Below, piece after piece: positions 34,517 through 43,060 of a stretch of 64,000 bases of DNA. Both the position numbers and the translations under genes were made by a program. Location of the stretch: contig NZ_CP015910.2 of assembly GCF_001676785.2 (NCBI RefSeq), positions 930,001 to 994,000 on the forward strand, written 5' to 3'. The notes beneath the pieces are model-generated. The model was given only the letters and a program-made list of their open reading frames with translations. It did not search any database and was not told where the DNA came from. How positions within the stretch are numbered: the first letter of the stretch is position 1; every line of letters begins with the position of its first letter. The DNA comes from Brachyspira hyodysenteriae ATCC 27164 (GTDB lineage Bacteria; Spirochaetota; Brachyspiria; Brachyspirales; Brachyspiraceae).

Positions 34517-35161
34517 TTATATTCTAAATAATAATATTTCTTTTTCTATGTTATAAAAATTATTTTCTATAGTATTTAAATATTCTTTTGTATTTATTTT
34601 TATATTATTTAAAAATGAATCATCATTTATAAGAGGGATATTTATGTTAATATTAAGTACGGATCCTTTAGCGCATGCAAACACTAAAACATAAGCTGAA
34701 GCAATATCTGTAACAACATTACTGTTTCCATATTTAATTACTGTTTTAAAGAATGGCATTAATTCATAACAAGATTTTAAAGCACTGAAAGGAATATCTA
34801 TAGCTTTTTTAGCAGCTTCAGATATAGCAGTTTTTCTTTTTTCTTTTTCTTCATCTGTATTTTTAGGCAGCTTCATAGCTTCCATAAAAGCATTAAAACT
34901 TTCAGCATCTTTATCTACTATTTCCATTAATTTATTTTTGATAATTCTTATATTTTCTATAGCATTATTAAAATTATCTTGTTCCTCTTGACTTAATTCC
35001 AAAAACTTTTTTTTATTAACTGTAAGATGTCCAACCATACCAGCCAATGCACAAGCTAAACTTCCTACTGCCCCCATAACACTTCCGCCTCCTGGAGCAG
35101 GAAGAGAACTATCAACATCATTGATATAATCTATTAATTTTTTATCTATTAATTTTGACAT
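34517..35161 (-). CDS. Cyclodeaminase/cyclohydrolase family protein (FTCD-type)
   Basis: The 214-residue all-helical protein has 'PAPGGGSVMGAVGSLACALAGMVGHLTV' near 17-44, the folate-binding signature of formiminotetrahydrofolate cyclodeaminase and the FchA group. 'KDAESFNAFMEAMKLPK' and 'GNSNVVTDIASAYVLVFACAKG' near the C-terminus are also typical. Enzymes of this family convert formimino-THF to methenyl-THF and ammonia, or methenyl-THF to formyl-THF. No histidine-degradation genes lie next to it, so a role in folate one-carbon metabolism is likely but the exact reaction is not fixed. GGAG lies before the ATG. Confidence 0.85.
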   Translation of the reverse strand: MSKLIDKKLIDYINDVDSSLPAPGGGSVMGAVGSLACALAGMVGHLTVNKKKFLELSQEEQDNFNNAIENIRIIKNKLMEIVDKDAESFNAFMEAMKLPKNTDEEKEKRKTAISEAAKKAIDIPFSALKSCYELMPFFKTVIKYGNSNVVTDIASAYVLVFACAKGSVLNININIPLINDDSFLNNIKINTKEYLNTIENNFYNIEKEILLFRI

Positions 35162-35304
35162 ATATAATAACTCCGAAATTATTTGTAATATACTATTGAA
35201 CTTGATTCTAATATATCATAAAATAAATATCAATAGTAAAAAATATAATATTGTCATTTATTATTTTTATGATATTATATCTAAAGTAAAATTAAGGATT
35301 TTTT

Positions 35305-35913
35305 ATGAAAAAACTAATATTTTCTTTGATTATTTCTTTATTTTTTATAAGCTGTTTAGATTGTACTCAGTATGTAACTGTAGATGAAAATGAAAATATC
35401 ACAGTTGTGGCAATAGTTACAGTGTCTAAATCTTTAATAGAATTAGCAGCATATTCAGAAGGATATGAAAATGGAGTTCCGGATTATTATTATGAAGAAA
35501 TATTGAGAGATATGGAAAATGAAGCTAAAACTTCTTATCCTAGAAATTTTAAATTCAAGTATATAAATAATGATAATGAAATAGGTCTTTATATAAATGG
35601 TATTGTAAAAGAAAGTTATTTAACTGAAGATGATAATTCATTATTACCTGTAAGAGATGGAAATAGATTTACATTTACTCCTTTTACATATTCTGAAAAT
35701 ACTTCTGAATATAAAGAATATGAATCTATGTATAGTTCTATGAAAATGAAACTAATAGTTTCAAAATCTTATATACCAACTGTAAGCTCATGCTATCTTT
35801 CTTCTTATGATGGAGTAAAAGATGTTAATGTATATGATTTAAAAGATGCATTTTTAATAGAAATTCCTATATTTTCAGGTATAGACAGTCCTGTTTTATA
35901 TATTGAACTATAA
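35305..35913 (+). CDS. Predicted lipoprotein, hypothetical
   Basis: The 202-residue product has a lipoprotein signal (LIFSLIISLFFISC, Cys near 17) and a mature region of alternating short strands and helices with no recognised motif. AAGGATTTTTT lies before the ATG. An alternative frame upstream (35196) is shorter and not typical of genes. It lies ahead of the zinc-uptake operon, but with a good promoter between them it is probably a separate unit. Confidence 0.65.
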   Translation: MKKLIFSLIISLFFISCLDCTQYVTVDENENITVVAIVTVSKSLIELAAYSEGYENGVPDYYYEEILRDMENEAKTSYPRNFKFKYINNDNEIGLYINGIVKESYLTEDDNSLLPVRDGNRFTFTPFTYSENTSEYKEYESMYSSMKMKLIVSKSYIPTVSSCYLSSYDGVKDVNVYDLKDAFLIEIPIFSGIDSPVLYIEL

Positions 35914-35939
35914 TATGTATCTTTAATTGAACAACATAA

Positions 35940-35967
35940 TTGACAATTATTTTTTATTTATTATAAT
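35940..35967 (+). promoter_or_regulatory. Promoter of the zinc-uptake cluster
   Basis: TTGACA (35940-35945), 16 bases and TATAAT (35962-35967). The ATG at 35977 lies only nine bases after it, so the first gene may be translated from a leaderless message. The sequence does not show a clear Zur operator. Confidence 0.65.
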
Positions 35968-35976
35968 ATAAATGTT

Positions 35977-36270
35977 ATGAGATTAGTGTTAATATTACTT
36001 GTTTTTATTCTATCTGTATATGTTTTTCCTGCATTTTATGTACTTCATCACTCACATCATCATGTGCATCATTTAAATGAGCATTGTGAAACTTGTATGG
36101 AAATATTTTCTATAGTAAAAGCAGTAAGTAAGATAATAAGATTTTATAATATATATAATTCTGTAATAATATATTTATCTATTTCATGTATATTTTTTGT
36201 TGTAATAAGAAAATATATATTTTATTTAAATAATAATCCCACAAAGTTAAAGGTCAAGCTGATAAATTGA
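35977..36270 (+). CDS. Small histidine-rich membrane protein
   Basis: The 97-residue product has a hydrophobic N-terminal segment, then the metal-rich patch 'LHHSHHHVHHLNEHCETCMEI' (residues 23-43, eight His and a C-x2-C pair), and a second membrane segment near 63-80. It resembles the short His/Cys membrane proteins found upstream of zinc transporters. A role in zinc or nickel binding at the surface is likely. It precedes znuA by 65 bases and is likely co-transcribed from the promoter at 35940. No SD is present. Confidence 0.7.
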   Translation: MRLVLILLVFILSVYVFPAFYVLHHSHHHVHHLNEHCETCMEIFSIVKAVSKIIRFYNIYNSVIIYLSISCIFFVVIRKYIFYLNNNPTKLKVKLIN

Positions 36271-36335
36271 TTTTAAATTTTTTATATTTTAAGAATTTGA
36301 TAAGTTTTATAGTTTTTAAATATAAAGGATTTTAA

Positions 36336-37337
36336 ATGCAAAAAAAGATATTGATTTTTTTAACTATATTATTATTTTCTATAACTTCATGCAATGATGC
36401 TAATAAAAATAATAATAAAACTAGTAATGGTAAAATAAATGTTGTAGCAACAATATTTCCAATATATGACTTTACCAAAAATATAGCTTTAGATAATATT
36501 AATCTTCAAATGATAATAAAACCTGGTATAGAGATTCATTCATTCAATACCACACCTGCTGATGTAATAGATATACAAAATGCTGATGTATTTATTTATA
36601 TAGGCGGTGAAAGTGAGGCTTGGGCTGAAAAGATCGTGTCTTCTATGGATACTAATGGTAAAAAGATAATAAGACTTATAGATTATGTAAAAGCATTAGA
36701 TGAAGAGATTGTAGAAGGTATGGAACATGACGAAGATCATAATCATGAAGAAGAGGCTAATCATAATGAGCATGAAAATGATATTGGAGAAAGCCATACT
36801 CATGAAGGTATTTATGATGAACATATATGGACTTCTCCAAAAAATGCTCAATTAATGGTTACAGCAATATGTAATGCATTATCAGAAATTGATGCTGATA
36901 ATGCAGATATATACAAGTCAAATGCTGATAAATATAATCAGGAATTAACAGCATTAGATGAAGAAATAAGAAATGCTGTAGGCTCATCTAAAAGAAAAAA
37001 TATAGTATTCGGAGATAGATTTCCATTTAGATATTTAGCAGAGGAATACGGATTGGAATATAGAGCACCTTTTACAGGATGCAGCAGTCAGGTGGATGCA
37101 AGCCCTAAAACTATTGCATATTTAATTAACTATATAAAAGATAATAAAATACCTTATCTCTATTATATAGAATTGAGTAATGAAAAAATAGCAAATACTT
37201 TGATTGAACAAACAGGGGCTTCAAAATTGAAACTTCATTCAGGACAAAATGTAAGCAAAGAAGAATTTAATTCAGGCATTACATATTTATCTATTATGAG
37301 AGATAATTTGGAGAGTTTGAAAAAGGGTTTGAATTGA
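36336..37337 (+). CDS. znuA: Zinc ABC transporter substrate-binding lipoprotein
   Basis: The 333-residue lipoprotein (signal ending LLFSITSC, Cys near 19) belongs to the cluster A-I metal-binding group. 'VVATIFPIYDFTKNIA', 'IKPGIEIHSFNTTPADVIDIQNADVFIYIGG' and a long acidic His-rich loop (about residues 129-157, eight His) before 'DEHIWTSPKNA' match ZnuA/ZnuA-like proteins. The three metal-ligand His/Asp positions appear in HS, DEH and later segments. The His loop is typical of zinc rather than manganese binders. The next two genes encode the ATPase and permease. AAAGGATTTTAA precedes ATG. Confidence 0.9.
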   Translation: MQKKILIFLTILLFSITSCNDANKNNNKTSNGKINVVATIFPIYDFTKNIALDNINLQMIIKPGIEIHSFNTTPADVIDIQNADVFIYIGGESEAWAEKIVSSMDTNGKKIIRLIDYVKALDEEIVEGMEHDEDHNHEEEANHNEHENDIGESHTHEGIYDEHIWTSPKNAQLMVTAICNALSEIDADNADIYKSNADKYNQELTALDEEIRNAVGSSKRKNIVFGDRFPFRYLAEEYGLEYRAPFTGCSSQVDASPKTIAYLINYIKDNKIPYLYYIELSNEKIANTLIEQTGASKLKLHSGQNVSKEEFNSGITYLSIMRDNLESLKKGLN

Positions 37338-38029
37338 TGTTGAATATAAAAGATTTATCGGTATTTTATGACAGTAATGAGGTATTATCTAATATCAATT
37401 TTTCTTTGAATAAAGGAGATTATCTTTCTATAATAGGTGAGAATGGCTCAGGTAAAACCACTTTAATAAAAACAATACTTGGACTAATAAAACCTAAAAA
37501 AGGAAGCATATCTTTTAACAGCATAAAGAAAAATGAAATAGGATATTTACCACAGCAGGGAATAGTACAAAAATCATTTCCTGCAAGCGTGTTTGAAGTT
37601 GTTATTTCAGGCAGATTGAATAAGAAAAAGTTTCTTCCATTTTACACTTCTAAAGATAAAAAAATAACTTTGGATAATTTGAAAAAACTTAATATAGAAA
37701 ATTTAAAAAACAAGTCATATAAAGATTTATCCGGAGGACAGCAGCAGAGAGTGGCATTAGCTAGGGCATTATGTTCTACAAAGGAATTATTGATACTTGA
37801 TGAGCCTTCTACAGGACTTGACCCTATAGCTACGGTTGATTTATATAATTTAATAAAAAAACTAAATGATGAAGTAACTATTATAATGGTTTCGCATGAT
37901 ATATCGAATGCAGTTAAATATTCTAATAAAATACTTCATCTAAATAAAAATATGCTTTTCTTTGGAGGTACAGAGAATTATATAAAAACGGATATATATA
38001 AAAGAATATCAGGGGAGGATATGAAATGA
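37337..38029 (+). CDS. znuC: Zinc ABC transporter ATPase
   Basis: The 230-residue ATPase has the Walker A 'IIGENGSGKTTL', Q-loop 'LPQQG', ABC signature 'LSGGQQQRVALARAL', Walker B 'LLILDEPSTGLD' and switch His in 'IIMVSHD'. It powers zinc import through the permease ZnuB. The ATG at 37337 overlaps the last base of the znuA stop, and its own stop overlaps the permease start by an ATGA junction. A TTG one codon earlier is less likely. Confidence 0.93.
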   Translation: MLNIKDLSVFYDSNEVLSNINFSLNKGDYLSIIGENGSGKTTLIKTILGLIKPKKGSISFNSIKKNEIGYLPQQGIVQKSFPASVFEVVISGRLNKKKFLPFYTSKDKKITLDNLKKLNIENLKNKSYKDLSGGQQQRVALARALCSTKELLILDEPSTGLDPIATVDLYNLIKKLNDEVTIIMVSHDISNAVKYSNKILHLNKNMLFFGGTENYIKTDIYKRISGEDMK

Positions 38030-38853
38030 TTGCTTTGATTCAGGAACTTTTTTCATATACCTTCATTGTAAGGGCAGTTATAGTTGGAATATTAGTTTCA
38101 TTATGTGCTGCACTTTTGGGTGTTAATTTGGTTTTAAAAAGATATTCTATGATTGGTATTGGGCTTTCTAATGTAGGATTTGGAGCTTTATCTCTTTCTT
38201 TGATGTTTGGATTTTCTACGCTTCAGCTTTCAATACCTATAGTTGCAATTGCTTCAATACTGCTTTTAAGATTAAGTGAAAACAGCAAAATAAAAGGAGA
38301 TGCTGCCATTGCTTTAATATCCAGTGTATCTTTAGCTGTTGGTATAATAGCCATTACAGTAAAGACAGGAATAAATACAGATGTATGTAATTATATGTTT
38401 GGCAGTATACTTGCTATGAGCAAAAGCGATGTTTATATAAGTATTGCTGTAAGTATTGTAGTTATAGTACTTTATGTTCTTTTCTATAATAAAATATTTT
38501 TAGTAACATTCGATGAGAATTTTGCCCGTGCTGTTGGAATAAATGCTGAATTTTATAATATGCTTATATCTATACTAACATCTTTGATTATAGTACTAGG
38601 TATGAGAATGATGGGAGCTATGCTTATATCAAGTTTGATAATATTTCCGGCACTCACTTCTATGCGTATATTTAATACTTTTAAAAGTGTTGTAATTTCA
38701 TCGGCTATATTATCTGTGTTCTGCTTTTTTATAGGTATAATAGTATCTTTTCAGCTTGAATATCCTACAGGAGCATGCATTGTTATGGTGAATTTAGCCA
38801 TGCTTTTAATCTTTTCTATTGTAGGTAAGTTTATAAAATTAGGGGCAAAATAA
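38026..38853 (+). CDS. znuB: Zinc ABC transporter permease
   Basis: The 275-residue permease has about eight membrane segments, 'LGVNLVLKRYSMIGIGLSNVGFGALSLSLMFG' early and 'RAVGINAEFYNMLISILTSLIIVLGMRMMGAMLISSLIIFPALTSMRIF' later, the typical pattern of the ABC-3 metal permease family. GGGGAGG stands before the start. It follows znuC with a four-base overlap and is followed 15 bases later by the CCG-lipoprotein. Confidence 0.92.
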   Translation: MIALIQELFSYTFIVRAVIVGILVSLCAALLGVNLVLKRYSMIGIGLSNVGFGALSLSLMFGFSTLQLSIPIVAIASILLLRLSENSKIKGDAAIALISSVSLAVGIIAITVKTGINTDVCNYMFGSILAMSKSDVYISIAVSIVVIVLYVLFYNKIFLVTFDENFARAVGINAEFYNMLISILTSLIIVLGMRMMGAMLISSLIIFPALTSMRIFNTFKSVVISSAILSVFCFFIGIIVSFQLEYPTGACIVMVNLAMLLIFSIVGKFIKLGAK

Positions 38854-38868
38854 AAGGAGTAATATAGT

Positions 38869-39432
38869 ATGAAAAAAGTATTGTTTTTATTTTTTATATT
38901 ATTGGCATTTTCTTATTGTTCAAAAAAAGAATACAATGACGGTTGGTTTAATATAGAAAAAAATTACGCGGATATACCTCAGAAAAAATATGATTACAGC
39001 GGTATAGATAGTAATTCTGAAAATGATAATGAGCTTAAACAGGATAAAATAGATACATCAAAAATTGATATGAATAATGTAATAGAGATAAAAGAGAGAA
39101 TGTTTATTAATCAATGCAATGATGTTTATTTAAATCCTGAAGATTACAGAGGAAAGCTTATAAAATTGCAGGGAATATATGACGGATTTACTGATAAAGA
39201 AACAGGCGAGAAACTTAATTTTGTATTCAGATATGGTCCTGGCTGCTGCGGATATGACGGGGTTGCTGGTTTTGAATTCGATTATAAAGGTAATATACCT
39301 AATCCTCAGGATTGGATAGAAGTTATTGGTGTTGTAGAAATATTAGAGATAGATAATTATGAAACAGTAAAACTCAATGCTATAAGTTTGAATGTTTTAG
39401 ATAAAAGGGGTAAAGAGTTTGTAGCTAATTAA
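38869..39432 (+). CDS. Lipoprotein with CCGYDG motif, zinc-associated
   Basis: The 187-residue lipoprotein (signal ending LLAFSYC) has a linker rich in Asp, Ser and Lys and then an OB-like domain: 'VYLNPEDYRGKLIKLQGIYDG' followed by 'YGPGCCGYDGVAGFEF' near residues 122-137. The Cys-Cys-Gly motif in this context is found in small zinc-cluster lipoproteins related to the C-terminal part of the YcgQ/TIGR03943 group. A direct role in zinc handling at the envelope is plausible and unproven. The neighbour transporter supports it. AAGGAG before the start. Confidence 0.65.
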   Translation: MKKVLFLFFILLAFSYCSKKEYNDGWFNIEKNYADIPQKKYDYSGIDSNSENDNELKQDKIDTSKIDMNNVIEIKERMFINQCNDVYLNPEDYRGKLIKLQGIYDGFTDKETGEKLNFVFRYGPGCCGYDGVAGFEFDYKGNIPNPQDWIEVIGVVEILEIDNYETVKLNAISLNVLDKRGKEFVAN

Positions 39433-39475
39433 TTTTGACAATTTCGTATATTTATATTTTATAAACCATGTTGCG

Positions 39476-39516
39476 GGCAGGATAATAAAAGGATATATTA
39501 TCCTGTCCATTTTTTA
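39476..39516. terminator. Terminator after the zinc operon
   Basis: A 10-bp stem CAGGATAATA / TATTATCCTG, extended by GG/CC, with an eight-base loop, followed by ATTTTTTATT. It may also serve the convergent gene at 39528. Confidence 0.75.
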
Positions 39517-39527
39517 TTCATTTATAA

Positions 39528-40559
39528 TTATTTCCAAAAAGCTCCGACTCTTTTTCTTACATTTTCTTTTAAATCATAATAGTAAAGAGCAATATCATAA
39601 ACATGGTAAACACCTTTTTCAAAAACTCCTACGCCTCTCACATAAAAATCATCAGGATTTATAGTGCTGCATTTTATAACTCCTCTTGCTTTATCAACTT
39701 TAGCATCGGCTATCTTTGAAGGGTTGCCTGAATTTGTAACTATATTAGCATCAGGATTTCCATAATTATGAGATATATTAGCTCCTAAACTCTGTTCTTT
39801 AGTTGCTAAAGTTTCGTCCAATGTCCAAGATATAGGATTTATTGAAATAGCTCCTTCAAGAAGACATGGATTATATCCATTAAAATCTGGAGCTTCTGTA
39901 TTATAAGAAATTATTACTCCTGTATCATATTCACTGTTTGCAAATCTCAAATGAGGATTTTCATCTAAATCTTTTTGAGTAACAGAATATCCGAATATAT
40001 AAGCTGCTACCATTCTATTTTTTAAATTTTCATTTGTTTTGAAATAGTCAATTAATATTTCTTTTATCATCATAGCACCTTGAGAATGCCCTGCTAATAT
40101 GAATGGCTTTCCATTGTTATAATTTTTAATATAATAATCGAATGCTGCTATTGCATCTTCTTTAGGTGAAGAATAGAAATATTTATCCTGTTCTTCTTTA
40201 GTTATATTATTATTTGTATTCATTAAATATAAAGCATCAGCCTGTCTGTAAAAAGGAGCATACACATTTCCAACTTCTTCAAATATTCCTGTTTGTTCGA
40301 GCATTGAATTTGTAACTGTGCTTCTAATTGGTTTATAATCTATTGGGCATACTATGCTGTCATTTGTATTTGCTCTTACCCAAGTTGTAGGGTATAGATA
40401 AAATACATCTACTTCATTTGATGTTGAAGGTATATTAAGCCAATTATTTTTGTCTGAATAATCTGTGATTGTTGTTGTTTCTGCTGTATTATTATTTGCA
40501 GAACAGCTTAGAATTATAATACTTGATAAAATAGCAATAAAGATTTTAATTTTTATCAT
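39528..40559 (-). CDS. DUF3089 lipoprotein, alpha/beta hydrolase-like
   Basis: From ATG at 40559, preceded by GAGAGGAATTCAA, the 343-residue product has a lipoprotein signal (ILSSIIILSC, Cys near 19). DUF3089 features are 'EVDVFYLYPTTWV', 'NVYAPFYRQADALYL' and the nucleophile elbow 'PFILAGHSQGAMMIKEIL' near 160 (G-H-S-Q-G). 'AYIFGYSVTQKDL' follows. The family is a serine hydrolase of unknown substrate. An in-frame ATG five codons upstream (40574) lacks a site. Confidence 0.8.
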   Translation of the reverse strand: MIKIKIFIAILSSIIILSCSANNNTAETTTITDYSDKNNWLNIPSTSNEVDVFYLYPTTWVRANTNDSIVCPIDYKPIRSTVTNSMLEQTGIFEEVGNVYAPFYRQADALYLMNTNNNITKEEQDKYFYSSPKEDAIAAFDYYIKNYNNGKPFILAGHSQGAMMIKEILIDYFKTNENLKNRMVAAYIFGYSVTQKDLDENPHLRFANSEYDTGVIISYNTEAPDFNGYNPCLLEGAISINPISWTLDETLATKEQSLGANISHNYGNPDANIVTNSGNPSKIADAKVDKARGVIKCSTINPDDFYVRGVGVFEKGVYHVYDIALYYYDLKENVRKRVGAFWK

Positions 40560-40637
40560 TTGAATTCCTCTCATTATTTTTTAATAGAATAAATATTATA
40601 ATGTATAAAAATTAAAATCAATAACAAATTATTATTA

Positions 40638-40706
40638 TTGTTATACTCGCTTTCGTCTATAATAAACTAGTGAGTAAAGTTAATAGCTGGCTTCGGCTTG
40701 CTTTAA
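40638..40706. repeat. Dispersed repeat related to the 69-bp array
   Basis: The sequence shows TTATTGTTATACTCGC, a linker and GGCTTCGGCTTGCTT, aligning in the same orientation with the element near 21447. It lies just before the pyrC stop codon region at the end of the pyrBC operon. Confidence 0.75.
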
Positions 40707-41935
40707 TTACTATAAGTTATTTCTTTTCCTATAAAATTATCAGTGAATTTGCCATTATTGTATACTATATTTCCGCGTACTATAGTAGTTAAAAGTTTTC
40801 CGCCTCTTTTGAAACCTATATAAGGAGACCAACCTGCTTTAGTGATTATATCTTTTTCTTCTATTTCTGAATTATCATTTAAATCTATTATTACTAAATC
40901 GGCATCATAATTTTCTTTTAATAAGCCTTTATCTTTCATAGAGAAAATTTCAGCAGATTTTTCACTCATAATTTTTGTAAGTAATTTTAAATTTATAGTA
41001 TTATCATTAACTTTTTTGAGCATTAACTCAAGCGAATGTTCAGCAGAAGGAATTCCGAAAGTAAGTTTTTCTAATTTCTCACTTATCAAATGAGGGGCAT
41101 GATCCGTTCCTATTGTGTCTATAGTACCGTCTAATATAGCATCCCATAATGCTTTATTGTCTGACTTTTCTCTTAATTCAGGCTTCATTCTAAGGAGCAT
41201 TTTATTTCTATCATTTTTATTAACATCTTCAGTATTCAAAAATAAATGATGAGGAGTAGCTTCTCCGTAAATTATCATTCCAGAGTCTTTTGCTTTTCTT
41301 AATGAATCAATTTCGCTTTCAAGTGATAAATGGCATAAATATAATGGAGTATTAGTATTTTTTGCTATTTTTATTGCCTTATCAACCATTTTATCTTCAG
41401 CATGAACGGTAACTATTTTTGATGCTTCAAATAATTTTTCTAATATTTTATCATCTTCTACAAGCATATTTCCTGTAGAAGCATTAAAGAAAATTTTTGT
41501 TGATGCAGCTTCATTAATAATATTTTTTATATCATTACTATTATCTGCTTTGCTTCCTCCAAAATGAAAGCCGTAATCTACATAAGATTTTCCAATCATC
41601 ATAGATTTTTTAGCAATTAGATTTTCTTTTGAAATAGTATTAGGTATAGTGTTAGGCATATCCAAAAATACTGTAATACCGCCTCTGGCACAAGCTTTAC
41701 TTCCAGAATTAAAATCTTCTTTATGAGTAAGTCCTGGATCTCTCATATGCGTATGAGGATCTATTATGCCTGAAAGCACATAATTGTAATTTGCATCTAT
41801 TATATCATCTGTTTTATTGTCAGATAAATATTTTTCAAAATTATTATCATAATCTATATTTTTTATTTTTTCATTTTCTATTATTATAGATACTATTTTG
41901 TCATTATTTGCAATTTTAGCATTTTTTATTATCAT
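40703..41935 (-). CDS. pyrC: Dihydroorotase
   Basis: Dihydroorotase closes carbamoyl aspartate to dihydroorotate in pyrimidine synthesis. The 410-residue amidohydrolase has 'SGIIDPHTHMRDPGLTHKEDF' with the metal-binding HxH near 61-63, 'LDMPNTIPNT', 'TVHAEDK', 'YLCHLS', 'GEATPHHLFL' and 'GTDHAPHLISEK' with the catalytic Asp. It follows pyrB by 15 bases on the same strand. AGGTAAATT precedes ATG. Length and motifs indicate the class I form. Confidence 0.93.
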   Translation of the reverse strand: MIIKNAKIANNDKIVSIIIENEKIKNIDYDNNFEKYLSDNKTDDIIDANYNYVLSGIIDPHTHMRDPGLTHKEDFNSGSKACARGGITVFLDMPNTIPNTISKENLIAKKSMMIGKSYVDYGFHFGGSKADNSNDIKNIINEAASTKIFFNASTGNMLVEDDKILEKLFEASKIVTVHAEDKMVDKAIKIAKNTNTPLYLCHLSLESEIDSLRKAKDSGMIIYGEATPHHLFLNTEDVNKNDRNKMLLRMKPELREKSDNKALWDAILDGTIDTIGTDHAPHLISEKLEKLTFGIPSAEHSLELMLKKVNDNTINLKLLTKIMSEKSAEIFSMKDKGLLKENYDADLVIIDLNDNSEIEEKDIITKAGWSPYIGFKRGGKLLTTIVRGNIVYNNGKFTDNFIGKEITYSN

Positions 41936-41950
41936 AATTTACCTAATAAT

Positions 41951-43030
41951 TTATTTTCCTATTTCTCTGTTACAGTAATAGCAGAAATCTCCATAACCTT
42001 TTTTTACAACTCTATTTTTTGTCTCTTCAAAATGTGTAACGCATTTATTATTAGGACAAACTACTTCTTTATTTTCAACAACTTCGTAATTCATTTCTTT
42101 TCTTTTTACCTTAGATTTTATAGCATCTGTAGCCAAAGCCATCATAGCCATTCTTGTAGGAACGCCGTTTCTAGCTTGAATAAAATATTTAGCATATTTT
42201 GTATCATCTAAGTCTATATTAATTTCATCAACTCTTGGGAGAGGGTGAAGTATTATCATATCATCTTTACATTTTCCAACAATATTGTCTTTTGATATTC
42301 TGAATGCATGTTTTACTTCTTCATATTCATTGATATCATCAAATCTTTCTCTTTGTACTCTAGTCATATATAGACAGTCTATTTCTTTTAATACTTCTTC
42401 ATAATTACTAAGTTTTTTATATTTTATATTGGCATTATCTAATTCTTTTAATATATAATCAGGTATTTGTATAACATCAGGAGATATAAAATAGAACTGA
42501 CCATTAAACATCATTAAACCATCAACTAAAGAGTGAACTGTTCTTCCGTATCTTGTATCGCCTACAAAAGCAACTTTTTGATTCTCTATAGTTCCTAATT
42601 CTTCTCTTAATGTGTATAAATCCAATAAAGTTTGACTAGGGTGTTCGTTAGCACCGTCTCCGGCATTTATAATAGGACAGTTTGTAACCTCTTCAGCAAA
42701 TTTAGCAGCTCCGTCAATACTATGCCTCATAACTATAATATCTGAATATGCAGAAACCATAATTATAGTATCTCTCAAAGATTCTCCTTTTTTTACAGAG
42801 CTTTGTTCAGGGTTGTCGAATCCTAATTCTTTACATCCCAACCTATAAGCAGCGGATGTGAATGATAATCTTGTCCTTGTAGAAGGTTCGAAGAATATAC
42901 TTGTCATTATCATTCCGTCCATAATCTTTCTTCTTTCTTTACTATCAGCGTTATCCAACTCCTTAGCAACATCTAATACTTCAATAACTTCCTCTTTTGA
43001 TAACTCTTTGATAGATATAAAGTTTCTCAT
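41951..43030 (-). CDS. pyrB: Aspartate carbamoyltransferase, catalytic chain fused to PyrI zinc domain
   Basis: This enzyme makes carbamoyl aspartate from aspartate and carbamoyl phosphate. Residues 1-310 are the catalytic chain: 'SIFFEPSTRTRLSF' (carbamoyl phosphate loop), 'VKKGESLRDTI', 'NAGDGANEHPSQTLLDLYT', 'MTRVQRERF', 'HPLPRVDEI' and 'ARNGVPTRMAMMAL'. The last 35 residues read VVCPNNKCVTHFEE, later FCYYCNRE, giving C-x4-C...C-x2-C of the PyrI zinc domain, attached without the nucleotide-binding allosteric part. Fusions of PyrB with PyrI occur in Thermotoga and some spirochaetes. Start with GGGAGAA before ATG. It is preceded by the attenuator leader described below. Confidence 0.93.
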   Translation of the reverse strand: MRNFISIKELSKEEVIEVLDVAKELDNADSKERRKIMDGMIMTSIFFEPSTRTRLSFTSAAYRLGCKELGFDNPEQSSVKKGESLRDTIIMVSAYSDIIVMRHSIDGAAKFAEEVTNCPIINAGDGANEHPSQTLLDLYTLREELGTIENQKVAFVGDTRYGRTVHSLVDGLMMFNGQFYFISPDVIQIPDYILKELDNANIKYKKLSNYEEVLKEIDCLYMTRVQRERFDDINEYEEVKHAFRISKDNIVGKCKDDMIILHPLPRVDEINIDLDDTKYAKYFIQARNGVPTRMAMMALATDAIKSKVKRKEMNYEVVENKEVVCPNNKCVTHFEETKNRVVKKGYGDFCYYCNREIGK

Positions 43031-43060
43031 TATTTCTCCCTTAAAAAATAGTTGATTGTT

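Noticed and set aside
35196-35387. A 63-codon frame overlapping the lipoprotein at 35305
   Set aside because: No RBS; the overlapping lipoprotein frame has a signal peptide and an RBS.
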